A DNA stretch of 64,000 nucleotides from the NCBI GenBank assembly GCA_002898275.1, contig BEIQ01000002.1:186001-250000 (forward strand). The letters are read 5' to 3'. This document shows positions 21,303-30,160 of the stretch, in pieces. This stretch comes from a bacterium HR40 (GTDB lineage Bacteria; Pseudomonadota; Alphaproteobacteria; Geminicoccales; Geminicoccaceae). The translations under genes and the position numbers were made by a program. Each line of letters opens with the position of its first letter. Within the stretch, counting starts at the first letter, position 1. The notes under the pieces were generated by a model, which was given only the letters and a program-made list of their open reading frames with translations, was not told where the DNA came from and made no database searches.

Positions 21303-22193
21303 CTAGGTATCACGGGTGCCGCTCCTGTCAAATGCGACGGCGACGCGCGGATCGCTCGCCAAGAGCGCCCTCAGTCCCTCGCGATAGGTGGGATAGCGCA
21401 ACCTCACGCCGAGCTCTTGGCGGATCCGTCGGTTGCATACCCTGCGGTTGTCGGCATAGAAACTGCGCGCCATGGGGGAGAGCTCGGCGCTCTCGAACGG
21501 CTGCTCGGGCGGCGGCTCGATTCCCAAGAGCGCGGCGGCATAGCTCACCACGTCCTGTGGCGGCGCTGGTTCGTCGTCGCACACATTGTAGATCCGGCCG
21601 GGATGGGGCCGCCTCATCGAGGCCACGAGCACCTGCACGAGGTCGTCGACATGGATGCGGGAGAACAGCTGGCCGGGTTTGACGATCCGGTGCGCGCGCC
21701 CCTCGAGCAGCGCCACGAGGGAGTTGCGGCCCGGGCCGTAGATGCCGGCCAGACGGAAGACGTGGACGGGTAGGCCGGAGGAAAGCCACGCCTGCTCGGC
21801 ACGCAGACGCGCGACCGCCCGCGGTAGCCGAGGTGTCGGCTCGTCCTCTTCCGCTACCCAGTCGCCGCCGCGATCGCCATAGACGGCGGTGGTGCTGAGA
21901 TAGCCCACCCAGCGCAGGGTGGAAAGCGCCTGCAGATCGCCGAGATGCCGGTCGAAGACGGGATCGCCGAGGGAATCCGGGGGAATGGACAGCAGCAGGT
22001 GGGTCACGCCGGCGAGAGCCCGGGCCGGGTCGGCGAGCGGATGCTCGCGCGCAAAGCGCCAAAGAGCGACCCCATCCTCGGTTCTCTCTTCTGGCTCGCG
22101 CACCGTGCCGCGGATCGCGAAGCCACGGGCCCGAAGCGCACGCGCGAGATGGCCCGCCGTGTAGCCGTACCCGAAGCAAAAGAGGACGCCCAC
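21303..22193 (-). CDS. NAD(P)-dependent epimerase/dehydratase family protein
   Basis: This 296-residue protein is an extended SDR of the YeeZ-like group. The cofactor loop is atypical, FGYGYTAGHLARAL, as in that group; further on are YLSTTAVYGD, the IYGPGRNSLV motif and HVDDLVQVL. The classical catalytic Tyr-x3-Lys is not seen, so catalytic class is unsure. It starts at a GTG (22193), the only start that keeps the N-terminal beta strand. Substrate is unknown. It may be the first gene of the tpiA operon. Confidence 0.8.
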   Translation of the reverse strand: MGVLFCFGYGYTAGHLARALRARGFAIRGTVREPEERTEDGVALWRFAREHPLADPARALAGVTHLLLSIPPDSLGDPVFDRHLGDLQALSTLRWVGYLSTTAVYGDRGGDWVAEEDEPTPRLPRAVARLRAEQAWLSSGLPVHVFRLAGIYGPGRNSLVALLEGRAHRIVKPGQLFSRIHVDDLVQVLVASMRRPHPGRIYNVCDDEPAPPQDVVSYAAALLGIEPPPEQPFESAELSPMARSFYADNRRVCNRRIRQELGVRLRYPTYREGLRALLASDPRVAVAFDRSGTRDT

Positions 22194-22268
22194 TGCAGCC
22201 CCGCCCTCCGGACGACGGCAGAGGAGATGGCAGCCATGCCCATCGCGACAAGCACGCCGGGAGCGCGT

Positions 22269-22526
22269 TCACGGATACTCTCGGCGTACACGACGCCAGC
22301 GGGCGCGCACGAGGCGCCAAGGGACGTAGCCGGCCAGCGCCACCAGGGCGACGCCGAACAGGTAGAAGGACGGGCGCGGCCCCTGGCCCGAGGAGACCGC
22401 CTGCCACCATGCCATGCCGATGCCCGTGGCCGCCGCTCCCGCGCCCGCGGTCGCGGCGATCCACGCCTGCCGGCGATAACGCTGGCGCAACAGCCACAGC
22501 GTGCGCACCCGGCGCGCTCCCGCCAT
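22269..22526 (-). CDS. small membrane protein of unknown function
   Basis: This predicted 85-residue protein (ATG at 22526; a GTG at 22541 adds five residues) has two hydrophobic segments, about residues 23-40 (IAATAGAGAAATGIGMAWW) and 51-68 (SFYLFGVALVALAGYVPW), with Arg-rich ends that fit a membrane hairpin with both ends in the cytoplasm. I do not recognise a family. The clear two-helix pattern is the main support; the ribosome site is weak. It could be the first gene ahead of the epimerase, 75 bases away. Confidence 0.5.
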   Translation of the reverse strand: MAGARRVRTLWLLRQRYRRQAWIAATAGAGAAATGIGMAWWQAVSSGQGPRPSFYLFGVALVALAGYVPWRLVRARWRRVRREYP

Positions 22527-22675
22527 CGCCTCGCGCTTCACGGCCCGACTTGGTCATGGTTACCGCTGGTGACAGTGGGCGGCAAGCGCCCATCACGATC
22601 CGCCTTCCGTCGCCTGCTTCCGGGTATGCGTTGATCGCGTCCGGCATGCATCCGCCGCCACGCCGCGAGGCCCGA

Positions 22676-22703
22676 TTGCCGGTACCGCGGCCCGTGCCAT
22701 ATC
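22676..22703 (+). promoter_or_regulatory. candidate sigma-70 promoter of alkB
   Basis: TTGCCG (22676-22681) and CATATC (22698-22703) are separated by 16 bases. The expected start point falls on the ATG of alkB at 22711, seven bases past the -10 box, and no ribosome site precedes that ATG. If right, the alkB mRNA is leaderless. Confidence 0.4.
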
Positions 22704-22710
22704 GTCGATC

Positions 22711-23361
22711 ATGCCGTCCGCTTCCCGTCGCAGCCTGCGCTTTCCGTCTCCCCCTCTCCCGCCCGAGGGCTTTCGCTACTTTCCCGGCGCCCTGGACGAA
22801 GGGGAGCAGCGGCGATTGCTGGGCGAGGTGCTGGCGCGGGTGGAGCAGGCCGGCTGGTTCCAACCCACCATGCCGCGCAGCGGCCGACCCTTGTCGGTGC
22901 GAATGTGCAACCTCGGCCCGCTCGGCTGGGTGAGCGATCGCGACGGCTATCGCTACCAGCCGCACCATCCCGTCACCGGCGCAGCTTGGCCCGACATGCC
23001 GCCCGCCCTCGTCCGCTTGTGGGAACGTTTCACCGGCTGGCCGGATCCGCCGCAGTGCTGTCTCGTCAACTTCTATCGGCCGGGAGCTCGCATGGGCCTG
23101 CACCGGGACGAGGACGAGGAGGCGCGCGACGCCCCCATTCTCTCCATTTCGCTCGGTGATGCTGCGGTGTTCGTGATCGGCGGGCGCGAACGGCGCGGAC
23201 CGACCTGCCGTCTGCGGCTGAGCAGCGGCGACGTCCTGGTGCTCGCCGGCGAGGCTCGGCATGCGTATCACGGCATCGACCGTATCGTCGCCGGAACGAG
23301 CGATCTCCTGCCAGAGGGTGGACGGATCAATCTGACCCTGCGGCGGGTCACCCACCGGTGA
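22711..23361 (+). CDS. alkB: AlkB-type 2OG-Fe(II) oxygenase, DNA alkylation repair
   Basis: AlkB oxidatively removes methyl groups from damaged bases in DNA and RNA. The 216-residue protein has the iron-binding HRDEDE (His and Asp of HxD), the second His in EARHAYHGI, and the 2-oxoglutarate-binding Arg pair in GRINLTLRR. The N-terminal nucleotide-recognition lid region with LSVRMCNLGPLGWVSDRDGYRY is typical. No Ada or other adaptive-response gene is nearby. The start has no ribosome site and may be leaderless. Confidence 0.93.
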   Translation: MPSASRRSLRFPSPPLPPEGFRYFPGALDEGEQRRLLGEVLARVEQAGWFQPTMPRSGRPLSVRMCNLGPLGWVSDRDGYRYQPHHPVTGAAWPDMPPALVRLWERFTGWPDPPQCCLVNFYRPGARMGLHRDEDEEARDAPILSISLGDAAVFVIGGRERRGPTCRLRLSSGDVLVLAGEARHAYHGIDRIVAGTSDLLPEGGRINLTLRRVTHR

Positions 23362-23377
23362 GCGGCGAGCGTCGCCC

Positions 23378-23410
23378 GGGCGGGCGCCGTCCCGCAGGCG
23401 GCGCCCGCCC
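23378..23410 (+). terminator. strong hairpin after alkB, terminator-like without T-run
   Basis: Perfect 12-base inverted repeat: GGGCGGGCGCCG at 23378-23389 and its complement at 23399-23410, with a nine-base loop, starting 17 bases after the alkB stop. The very GC-rich stem would halt polymerase or protect the 3' end, but no run of T follows, so intrinsic termination is uncertain. Confidence 0.5.
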
Positions 23411-23613
23411 AACGCGGGGACGAGCGGAGGCGCACGCCGCTCGTGGCCTCCGCCGGACCCGATCGCAGGGACGCATCCGCAGGGCACGAGTATGCGGCGA
23501 TCTTGCTGCAGGTGGACGCGGTGTCTGTGAGTCTTGCCACACCTGGCGCGCACCGCTTGCCTGTGGCGCAGAGGCAGCCCATCGTGCCGCCGCCAGCCAC
23601 CCGGAGAGCTGCC

Positions 23614-24603
23614 GTGACCGAGCCTGCGGAGAACGCGCATTTCCTGCCTCGCTCCGGTATGGACGTACCCCGCTTCGCCGGCATTCCCACCTTCATGCGA
23701 CTACCGTATTGCCCGCCCGAACAGGCCGCACCCGTCGAGATCGCCATCGTCGGTGTGCCCTGGGACGGCGGCACGACCAATCGCGCCGGGGCACGCCACG
23801 GACCGCGGCAGCTGCGCGATCTCTCGACCATGATCCGCCTCGTCAATCAGGCGACCGGCATCTCCCCGTTCCGCTTGGCCCGCTGCGCCGATCTCGGCGA
23901 CGCTCCGGTCAATCCTGCCGATCTCCACGATTCCCTCGCCCGCATCGAGGGGTTCTTCGCCAGCCTCGACACCCGGGGCATCGTGCCGCTGGTCGCCGGC
24001 GGGGACCATCTCGTCTCGCTCCCGGTGCTGCGAGCCCTAGCGCGCGGCCGTGCACCCCTCGCCATGATCCATTTCGACGCCCACACCGATTTCTACGACA
24101 GCTACTTCGGCGGCTTCCGTTACACCCACGGCACGCCCTTTCGCCGGGCCGCCGAGGAGGGGCTGATCGACCCGGCGCGAGTGGTGCAGATCGGGATCCG
24201 CGGCACCGCCTACGATGGCGAAGACGTGGCTTGGGCGCGGGCCCATGGGGTGCGCGTGGTGTTCATCGAAGAGCTCGAGGACCGAGGCTTTCGCGCCATC
24301 GTCGAAGAGGCGCGAGCGATCGTCGGCAGCCATCCTTGTTATGTGAGTTTCGACATCGATGCCATCGATCCCGCCCAGGCGCCGGGCACCGGCACGCCCG
24401 AAGTCGGTGGCATTCCGGTGCTCACCGCCCAGCGCATGATCCGCATGCTGGATGGGCTCGACCTCATCGGCGCCGATCTCGTCGAGGTGAGCCCGCCTTT
24501 CGATCCTTCCGGGCAGACCGCTTGGGTCGGGGTCAATTTGATGTTCGAGCTGCTCTGCGTGCTCGCCCGCGCCGTCGTCCGCAGACGCCAAGCCGCGGGC
24601 TGA
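23614..24603 (+). CDS. agmatinase-family ureohydrolase
   Basis: The 329-residue enzyme belongs to the arginase/agmatinase family, which hydrolyses guanidino compounds to urea with a Mn pair. Metal-binding motifs are GGDH, the FDAHTDFYDS segment and SFDIDAIDPAQAPGTGTPEVGG. It resembles agmatinase (SpeB) or guanidinobutyrase types; substrate cannot be fixed from sequence. The GTG at 23614 is preceded by GGAGAG at 23603-23608, which decides the start over more upstream codons. It converges with the HAD gene four bases away. No polyamine genes are adjacent. Confidence 0.9.
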   Translation: MTEPAENAHFLPRSGMDVPRFAGIPTFMRLPYCPPEQAAPVEIAIVGVPWDGGTTNRAGARHGPRQLRDLSTMIRLVNQATGISPFRLARCADLGDAPVNPADLHDSLARIEGFFASLDTRGIVPLVAGGDHLVSLPVLRALARGRAPLAMIHFDAHTDFYDSYFGGFRYTHGTPFRRAAEEGLIDPARVVQIGIRGTAYDGEDVAWARAHGVRVVFIEELEDRGFRAIVEEARAIVGSHPCYVSFDIDAIDPAQAPGTGTPEVGGIPVLTAQRMIRMLDGLDLIGADLVEVSPPFDPSGQTAWVGVNLMFELLCVLARAVVRRRQAAG

Positions 24604-24607
24604 GCTC

Positions 24608-25321
24608 TCAACCCTCGGCCTCGCGCGCTTCGGCCATCGCGAGAAGCGTGGGGAAACGGAAATCGGGAACGACGGCGACCGACACCGTCGGAGTCGCACC
24701 CCCCGGGCATCCCTGCCGGCGGTCGATCCAGCAGGTGGCGAGACCGGCGGCCTTGGCCGGAACATGGTCGTGGAACAGGCTCTGGGCGGTGTGCAGGATG
24801 CGCTCTTTCGCGATCCCCCGCTCCGCCAGCCGTTCCAGCATCCAGCCGAAATTGCGCAAATCGGGCTTGTAGGAACCGATGTCCTCGGCGGTGAACACCC
24901 CGTCGAAGGCGACCCCGAGCCGCTTCGCCGAGCCGGCGAAGCTGCGACGGTCGACGTTGGAGAGGATGAAGAGGCGATAGTGCCGCTTGAGGCGAGCGAG
25001 GGCCGTGGGGCTGTCGGGAAAGGCCGGCCAGTCGCCGACCGAGGCGCCAAAGGCGCGCCGATCCTCCTCGTCGACCGGGACCGCGAGCTCGCGACCGAGG
25101 CGCAGGAGCACTCGGCCCAGCAGTTCGGCGTAAGGCATCCGCGGGGTTTCTCGCTGCTGGGCCGGCTCGTGGCGGGCGAAGAGCTGGAGCAATCCCTCGG
25201 GCTCCGCGCTCCGCCCGTAGCGAGCGAGCCAGCGGGCGAGGGCCTCGAGGATCCCGGTCTCCCAGTCGATCAGGGTGCCGTAGCAGTCCAGGGTGAGCAC
25301 ATCGAAGTCGCGAAGACGCAT
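24608..25321 (-). CDS. haloacid dehalogenase type II family hydrolase
   Basis: The 237-residue protein is a HAD-superfamily member with the nucleophile Asp in TLDCYGTLIDWE, the second motif in FILSNVDRRSF, the Lys in GSYKPDLRNFGWML and the late acidic region near HTAQSLFHDH. The pattern matches the L-2-haloacid dehalogenase-like type II group, many of whose members act on unknown small organic acids or phosphates. No haloacid transporter is nearby, so dehalogenation is not proven. Confidence 0.87.
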   Translation of the reverse strand: MRLRDFDVLTLDCYGTLIDWETGILEALARWLARYGRSAEPEGLLQLFARHEPAQQRETPRMPYAELLGRVLLRLGRELAVPVDEEDRRAFGASVGDWPAFPDSPTALARLKRHYRLFILSNVDRRSFAGSAKRLGVAFDGVFTAEDIGSYKPDLRNFGWMLERLAERGIAKERILHTAQSLFHDHVPAKAAGLATCWIDRRQGCPGGATPTVSVAVVPDFRFPTLLAMAEAREAEG

Positions 25322-25407
25322 GGCCTCTCCCGGATCGGATGACGGCTCGCGTGCCGATCGGTCGCGCCAGGGATGGGGGGACGCCCCGTGCCGCTCGCCG
25401 TCGGTCG

Positions 25408-25436
25408 TTGCAAGCGCGGATCGAGGTGCCTATGTT
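25408..25436 (+). promoter_or_regulatory. candidate promoter of tRNA-Gln
   Basis: TTGCAA (25408-25413) and TATGTT (25431-25436) are spaced by exactly 17 bases and end 13 bases before the mature tRNA 5' end at 25450. Each box matches four of six sigma-70 consensus bases. Confidence 0.6.
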
Positions 25437-25449
25437 GAGCGCTGCCGGA

Positions 25450-25524
25450 TGGGGCGTCGCCAAGCGGTAAGGCACCGGATTTTGGTTCCGGCATGCGCAG
25501 GTTCGAATCCTGCCGCCCCAGCCA
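25450..25524 (+). tRNA. tRNA-Gln (anticodon UUG)
   Basis: A 75-base gene with acceptor stem TGGGGCG/CGCCCCA, discriminator G and encoded CCA. The D-arm region GCCAAGCGGTAAGGC, the anticodon arm CCGGA-TTTTGGT-TCCGG with TTG at anticodon positions, and the T-arm GCAGG-TTCGAAT-CCTGC all fold. It resembles bacterial tRNA-Gln throughout. Its 3' end lies two bases from the stop of the convergent CoA-binding gene. Confidence 0.97.
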
Positions 25525-25526
25525 TC

Positions 25527-26054
25527 TCAAGCCGGACCGCGCGGGGCGAGCGCGCCCTTGCGACTCCTGAGTTGCATGGCCTGGCCGCGCTTCGCGGAAA
25601 CGATGCCGCGATTCACGCCGAGCCAGCCGATTTCGCCAAAGAGGCGGCCATATTCGATTTTCGGGCAACGATCCATCACCACCTCGAGGCCGGCGGCCCG
25701 GGCCCGTGCTGCCGCCTCCTCGTGGATCACCCCGAGCTGCATCCACACCACCTTGATGCCGAGCCGGATCGCCTCCTCGACGATCGGCGGCACCTCCTCG
25801 CTGCGGCGGAAGATCTGCACCATATCCGGGACTTCCGGCAAGGAGGCGAGATCCGGATAGACCGTCTGGCCGAGGATGGTCTCACCGGCGACCCGCGGAT
25901 TGACCGGAAAGATGCGATAGCCCTTGTTCAGCAGATACATCATGGCGAAATAGCTCGGCCGCATCTCGTTGGGCGACGCGCCCACCATCGCGATGGTCCG
26001 CACCCTCAGCAGGATGTCGCGGATCCTGCGGTCCTCGTCGGAAAGTCCGCTCAT
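25527..26054 (-). CDS. CoA-binding domain protein (YccU-like)
   Basis: The 175-residue protein is a single Rossmann-type CoA-binding domain. It has RTIAMVGASPNEMRPSYFAM, the GYRIFPVNP segment and VWMQLGVIHEEAAARARAAGLEVVMDRCPKIEYGRL, all standard for the family. The domain binds CoA or a CoA ester; function is unknown. The ATG overlaps the ftsH stop as ATGA, so it is coupled to the protease gene. It ends two bases from tRNA-Gln, with no room for a terminator between. Confidence 0.92.
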   Translation of the reverse strand: MSGLSDEDRRIRDILLRVRTIAMVGASPNEMRPSYFAMMYLLNKGYRIFPVNPRVAGETILGQTVYPDLASLPEVPDMVQIFRRSEEVPPIVEEAIRLGIKVVWMQLGVIHEEAAARARAAGLEVVMDRCPKIEYGRLFGEIGWLGVNRGIVSAKRGQAMQLRSRKGALAPRGPA

Positions 26055-27937
26055 GCCCGTCCGGCCTCCACCACCGTCGCCTCCTGCACCCCTCGTGCCC
26101 GCACCTGTGCTTCCGGCTCCCGCCTGAGATCGGCGGTCAATCGGGCCAGCTGTTCCTCGTCGAGGGTTTCGGTCTCGAGCAACCGCCGGGCACAACGTTC
26201 GAGCACGTCGCGGTTGCGCGCGAGGATATCGCAAGCGCGCGCGAAACACTGATCGACGATGCGTCGCACCGCGAGATCGATTTCCCGCGCCGTATCCTCG
26301 CTATAGCGTCGCTCCGTGAAGCTCTGGCCCGGCGCCGGTTGAAGGAACGGGCTGCGGTCGGTCTCCCAAGCGACATAGCCGAGCTCTTCGACCATGCCAT
26401 AGCGGGTCACCAGGCTGCGGGCGATGTCGGTCGCCCGCACCAGATCGTCCGCCGCACCTGTCGACAGGTGACCGAAAACCAACCTCTCCGCCGCGCGCCC
26501 CCCGAGCACCACGGTGATGCGGTCGAGCAGCTCCTCGCGCGTCATGAGATAGCGGTCCTCGGTCGGCCGCTGGATGGTGTAGCCGAGCGCCCCCACGCCA
26601 CGCGGCACGATGGACACTTTGTGCACCGTCTCGGTGCCGGGGAGGGCGAGCGCCACCAGTGCGTGCCCCATCTCGTGAAAGGCCACGATCTCGCGCTCGC
26701 GCGGATTGAGCACGCGGTTTTTCTTCTCGAGGCCGGCGACGATGCGCTCGAGAGCGCGCGTGAAATCCTCCATACCCACCGCCTCCGCTCGGCGGCGGGT
26801 GGCCAGCAGCGCCGCTTCGTTGACGAGATTGGCGAGATCGGCGCCGGAAAAGCCGGTGGTCATGGCCGCGATCTTGCCGAGATCGACATCCGGCGACAGG
26901 CGGATCCGCCGCACATGGACCCGCAGGATCGCCTCCCGCCCCCGCCGGTCCGGCCGGTCCACCAGCACCTGGCGGTCGAAGCGACCCGCTCGCAAGAGCG
27001 CCGGATCGAGAATCTCCGGCCGGTTGGTGGCGGCGATGATCACCACCCCTTCGCTGGGATCGAACCCGTCCATCTCGGAGAGCAGCTGGTTCAGCGTCTG
27101 CTCCCGCTCGTCATGGCCACCCACCGCCGGGAAAGGCGACCGCGCCCGGCCCAGGGCGTCGAGCTCGTCGATGAAAATGATGGCGGGAGCATGCCGGCGC
27201 GCTTGCTCGAACAGGTCGCGCACCCGAGCTGCCCCTACCCCGACAAAGAGCTCGACGAACTCCGAGCCGTTGATGGAGAAAAAGGGGACGCCCGCCTCGC
27301 CGGCGACCGCCCGAGCGAGCAAGGTCTTGCCCGTGCCCGGCGGTCCGACGAGCAACACCCCTTTGGGAATGCGCGCGCCAAGCCGACCCCAGCCCTTGGG
27401 ATCCTTGAGGAACTCCACGATCTCCTGGAGCTCCTGCTTGGCCTCGTCCACACCGGCAACGTCCTCGAAGGTGACCCCTGTGTTCTTCTCCATATAGACC
27501 TTGGCGCGGGAGCGGCCGATGGACATCAGTCCGCCCATTCCCTGCCGCTCGACGAAGCGTCGGAAGAAAAATGCCCAAATAGCGAAGAACAATACGATGG
27601 GAACGACCCAGGAAAGGATGTCCCTTATAAAATTGTTCTCGATAGCACCAGTGAACGTCACATCGTACTTTTCGAGCTCGCGCGCGATGACAGGGTCGAC
27701 ACGCGGCGTGACAAAGCGAACTTTGCCGTCGACCGGCTCCCGAAAGTAGCCGGTGATGGTATCTTCGCCAACGATCACCCGTTCGACCTTCCCGCTCTGG
27801 AGATATCGCTCGAAGTCGCTATAGGGAATGACCTCGGTCGTGTGTGCCGTGTGCCACCAATCCTGAATGATCAACAACAGCAGGAAGGCAGCGATGACGT
27901 ACCAGAGGTGGAACTGGGCGCGCTTGTCGTTCAACAT
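26051..27937 (-). CDS. ftsH: ATP-dependent zinc metalloprotease FtsH
   Basis: FtsH is a membrane-anchored AAA protease that degrades misfolded and regulatory membrane or cytosolic proteins. The 628-residue protein has two membrane helices (about 11-25 and 107-124) around a periplasmic domain, Walker A GPPGTGKT at 198-205, Walker [12 protein letters not shown], the SRH region [20 protein letters not shown], and the zinc motif HEMGH near residue 419 (most orthologues have HEAGH). The Met variant suggests it may be a second, specialised paralogue. Start ATG at 27937. Confidence 0.96.
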   Translation of the reverse strand: MLNDKRAQFHLWYVIAAFLLLLIIQDWWHTAHTTEVIPYSDFERYLQSGKVERVIVGEDTITGYFREPVDGKVRFVTPRVDPVIARELEKYDVTFTGAIENNFIRDILSWVVPIVLFFAIWAFFFRRFVERQGMGGLMSIGRSRAKVYMEKNTGVTFEDVAGVDEAKQELQEIVEFLKDPKGWGRLGARIPKGVLLVGPPGTGKTLLARAVAGEAGVPFFSINGSEFVELFVGVGAARVRDLFEQARRHAPAIIFIDELDALGRARSPFPAVGGHDEREQTLNQLLSEMDGFDPSEGVVIIAATNRPEILDPALLRAGRFDRQVLVDRPDRRGREAILRVHVRRIRLSPDVDLGKIAAMTTGFSGADLANLVNEAALLATRRRAEAVGMEDFTRALERIVAGLEKKNRVLNPREREIVAFHEMGHALVALALPGTETVHKVSIVPRGVGALGYTIQRPTEDRYLMTREELLDRITVVLGGRAAERLVFGHLSTGAADDLVRATDIARSLVTRYGMVEELGYVAWETDRSPFLQPAPGQSFTERRYSEDTAREIDLAVRRIVDQCFARACDILARNRDVLERCARRLLETETLDEEQLARLTADLRREPEAQVRARGVQEATVVEAGRA

Positions 27938-28744
27938 GACTCTCCGCGGAGCGTCGTCCGCTCTCCGGCCGCCGTCCCCGTGGCCCCGCCGCTCGATGTA
28001 GGAACCGCGACCGCAGCTGTCGAGGCCGCGCGCGGCCTGCCCGCTCGCGCCGGCCAGCGCCCTCGAGCCTCGCCGGCATGCGAGCCGCGGAGCCGACCGC
28101 CTCTCTCGAGGCGGCACGTCCCCTCGCCCGAGCGCCACGCCCATGGGGGTCCAGCGAGAGGACGCGGATGGCCCCGCTCCGTGTCCCCGATCACTCACGC
28201 CGGTCGATCGGACCGGCGAGGGCACGCCGTGTCCGTCCTGCGGAAAGCCAGACGCGGCGCAGACCGTCCGCCTCGGCTGCCGTCCATTCGGCGCGCCTCC
28301 GGCACCGATCGCGCCTCGTCGGGTTTGCCGGCATGCCGGGAACCGGACACCTAGGAGAACGGACGCTGGGGCAACGGTGGCTCTCCCCTCGCGCCGTCGG
28401 CGCCCCGCTCGCGCGGCGACGACGGCAGGCGGCGAGGCGCGCCGCGGTGCCACTTGGTTCGAGCCTGGCGCGCGAGACCGGCAACCGTCGGCCGGCGCAT
28501 AGCGGTCGCCAAGGCGGGCAGCGCAGCGACTGCCTGGTCGCGCTCCGGCAGCCGAGACGGAGTCGCCCCGGGCATTGGCGATCGCTCGCAGAGCGCAGCA
28601 TCGCACCTCGCGCCTCGGGCGAAGGCCGAGCGAGCCGAACCGGCACGAGGGACACCCGTCGATCCGCTGCCCGGATCCCTCCGATCGTCCGGCTGGACGC
28701 CTCGCATCGTGGCGCCCCGTCCGCGCCGCTCGCCGCCCGTGCCG
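27938..28744. other. gene-free block between ftsH and cobW
   Basis: These 807 bases hold no gene I can support. Several overlapping frames are open on both strands (for example 28078-28818 plus and 28191-28856 minus), but their translations are Arg/Pro/Ala-rich with no conserved motif and look like chance in GC-rich DNA. Only a possible ftsH promoter is seen at its left end. A decayed or deleted gene is possible. Confidence 0.6.
27995..28023 (-). promoter_or_regulatory. candidate promoter of ftsH
   Basis: On the minus strand TCGACA (28018-28023) and TACATC (27995-28000) have a 17-base spacer, about 60 bases before the ftsH ATG. The -35 box is good, the -10 box weak. Confidence 0.35.
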
Positions 28745-29788
28745 TCAGTCGACGCCCGAGAAGGGGATGCCGAGCCGAGTGCGACAGGGATCGGCCGCGA
28801 GACCGGCGCTGCCGATGACGACGAGACGGGAACGGCGCTCCTCCCCGGCCCGCCATGGCCGGTCGAAATAGACCTCGACCCGGTCGCCCACCGCCTGCAC
28901 CACGAGCCGCATGGGCCGGCCGGCGACAGCGACGAAGCCTTTGACGCGATAGATCGGCAGTTCGCGCGCGAGTGCCCGCAGGGCCTCCACCAACGCCGTC
29001 GGGTCGGCGATCTCGCCGGCCTCGAGCACCAGGCTCGTGAACTCGTCGTGATCGTGCTCGGCTGCGCGATCGGTGTGCGAGGGACGACTTTCCAGATCCT
29101 CTTCCGCGGCTGCCGCCACGCCCAGCAGAATCGCCGGATCGAGGCGCCCGAAGCGTGCCCGCGCCACTCGCACGCCCGGCCGCAGGTGGGGAGCGATCGC
29201 CGCTTCGGCACGTTCCAGCCCGGCTGCGTCCACCCGGTCGGTCTTGTTGAGCACCACGAGATCGGCGCAGGCGATCTGTTCGGCGAAGAGCTCCTCGAGC
29301 GGGCTGTCGTGATCGAGCGCCGGGTCGGCGGCACGGGCCCGCTCGACGGCTGCGGGATCGGGGGCGAAGAGCCCGCGCGCCGTGGCCTCGGCATCGATCA
29401 CCGCGACCACGCCATCGACGGTGGCGCGGGTGCGCACTTCCGGCCAGGCGAAGGCCTTGACGAGCGGCTTCGGCAGGGCGAGGCCGGAGGTCTCGACCAG
29501 GATGTGATCGGGCGGTGTCGCGCGGTCGAGCAGGCGACGCATGGTCGGCAGGAAATCGTCCGCGACCGTGCAGCAGATGCAGCCGTTTGCCAGCTCGACC
29601 AGGTCCTCTTCACGGCAGCCGGCGAGCCCGCAGCCGAGCAGCAGCTCGCGATCGATGCCGACCTCGCCGAACTCGTTGACGACGAGGGCGAGCCGACGAC
29701 CGTCTGGATGTTCGAGCAGGTGCCGCACCAAGGTCGTCTTGCCAGCGCCGAGGAAACCGGTGATCACCGTGACCGGAACGCGTGCCAT
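28745..29788 (-). CDS. cobW: CobW-type metal-binding GTPase
   Basis: The 347-residue protein is a G3E-family GTPase with Walker A in [11 protein letters not shown] (10-20), the metal-binding GCICC at 69-73, the guanine motif NKTD and the C-terminal CobW domain. The His/Asp-rich [12 protein letters not shown] stretch is a further metal-binding candidate. CobW proteins act as metal chaperones; in aerobic cobalamin synthesis CobW is thought to supply cobalt to the CobNST chelatase. Control by the upstream cobalamin riboswitch supports a cobalamin role. Unusually no cobN follows. Confidence 0.93.
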   Translation of the reverse strand: MARVPVTVITGFLGAGKTTLVRHLLEHPDGRRLALVVNEFGEVGIDRELLLGCGLAGCREEDLVELANGCICCTVADDFLPTMRRLLDRATPPDHILVETSGLALPKPLVKAFAWPEVRTRATVDGVVAVIDAEATARGLFAPDPAAVERARAADPALDHDSPLEELFAEQIACADLVVLNKTDRVDAAGLERAEAAIAPHLRPGVRVARARFGRLDPAILLGVAAAAEEDLESRPSHTDRAAEHDHDEFTSLVLEAGEIADPTALVEALRALARELPIYRVKGFVAVAGRPMRLVVQAVGDRVEVYFDRPWRAGEERRSRLVVIGSAGLAADPCRTRLGIPFSGVD

Positions 29789-29801
29789 GGGGCGGTCTCC
29801 C

Positions 29802-30110
29802 TCAATGCGGGCGGCGGTGGCACCGCACGCGACGCGCGAGGCGCTCGCGCGGCCACAACGCGACCTCGCGCAAGAGGTCGCGCAGCTCGTAGTCTGCGCC
29901 TTTGCGCTGTTGCCCATTCCAGCCGAGAATGCGGCAGGCGGCGAGCGCTGGATCGAGCCCGGCCGGAAGCCGCAGGAGCCAGCACAGCAAGAGCTCGCGG
30001 ACGTTCGCATCCGGTCGGTCGGCCAGGAGCGCCGCCCGCATCAAGCCTCCTGGATCGCAGGCCTCGAGGTCCGGGGTAACGGCGGACGCCAAGGTCGAGG
30101 GGATCGGCAT
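29802..30110 (-). CDS. unknown 102-residue protein in the cobalamin-regulated unit
   Basis: The small protein ([18 protein letters not shown]...) begins at the ATG at 30110; an ATG at 30131 would add seven residues. It is predicted helical with [19 protein letters not shown] near the end and a short basic tail; it has two isolated Cys in the middle and no signal, membrane helix or known motif. It is the first gene after the cobalamin riboswitch and ends 13 bases before cobW, so it is very likely co-regulated and connected to cobalt or cobalamin use. I do not recognise a named family. Confidence 0.75.
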   Translation of the reverse strand: MPIPSTLASAVTPDLEACDPGGLMRAALLADRPDANVRELLLCWLLRLPAGLDPALAACRILGWNGQQRKGADYELRDLLREVALWPRERLARRVRCHRRPH

Positions 30111-30160
30111 CGACGGTTCCTCCGGGGGCACCCCGCCCCGACAGGTGGCGCGACGGATTG

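Noticed and set aside
28078-28818. Open frames of 220-250 codons on both strands between ftsH and cobW
   Set aside because: Low-complexity Arg/Pro/Ala translations, several overlapping in different frames, no ribosome site and no family pattern.
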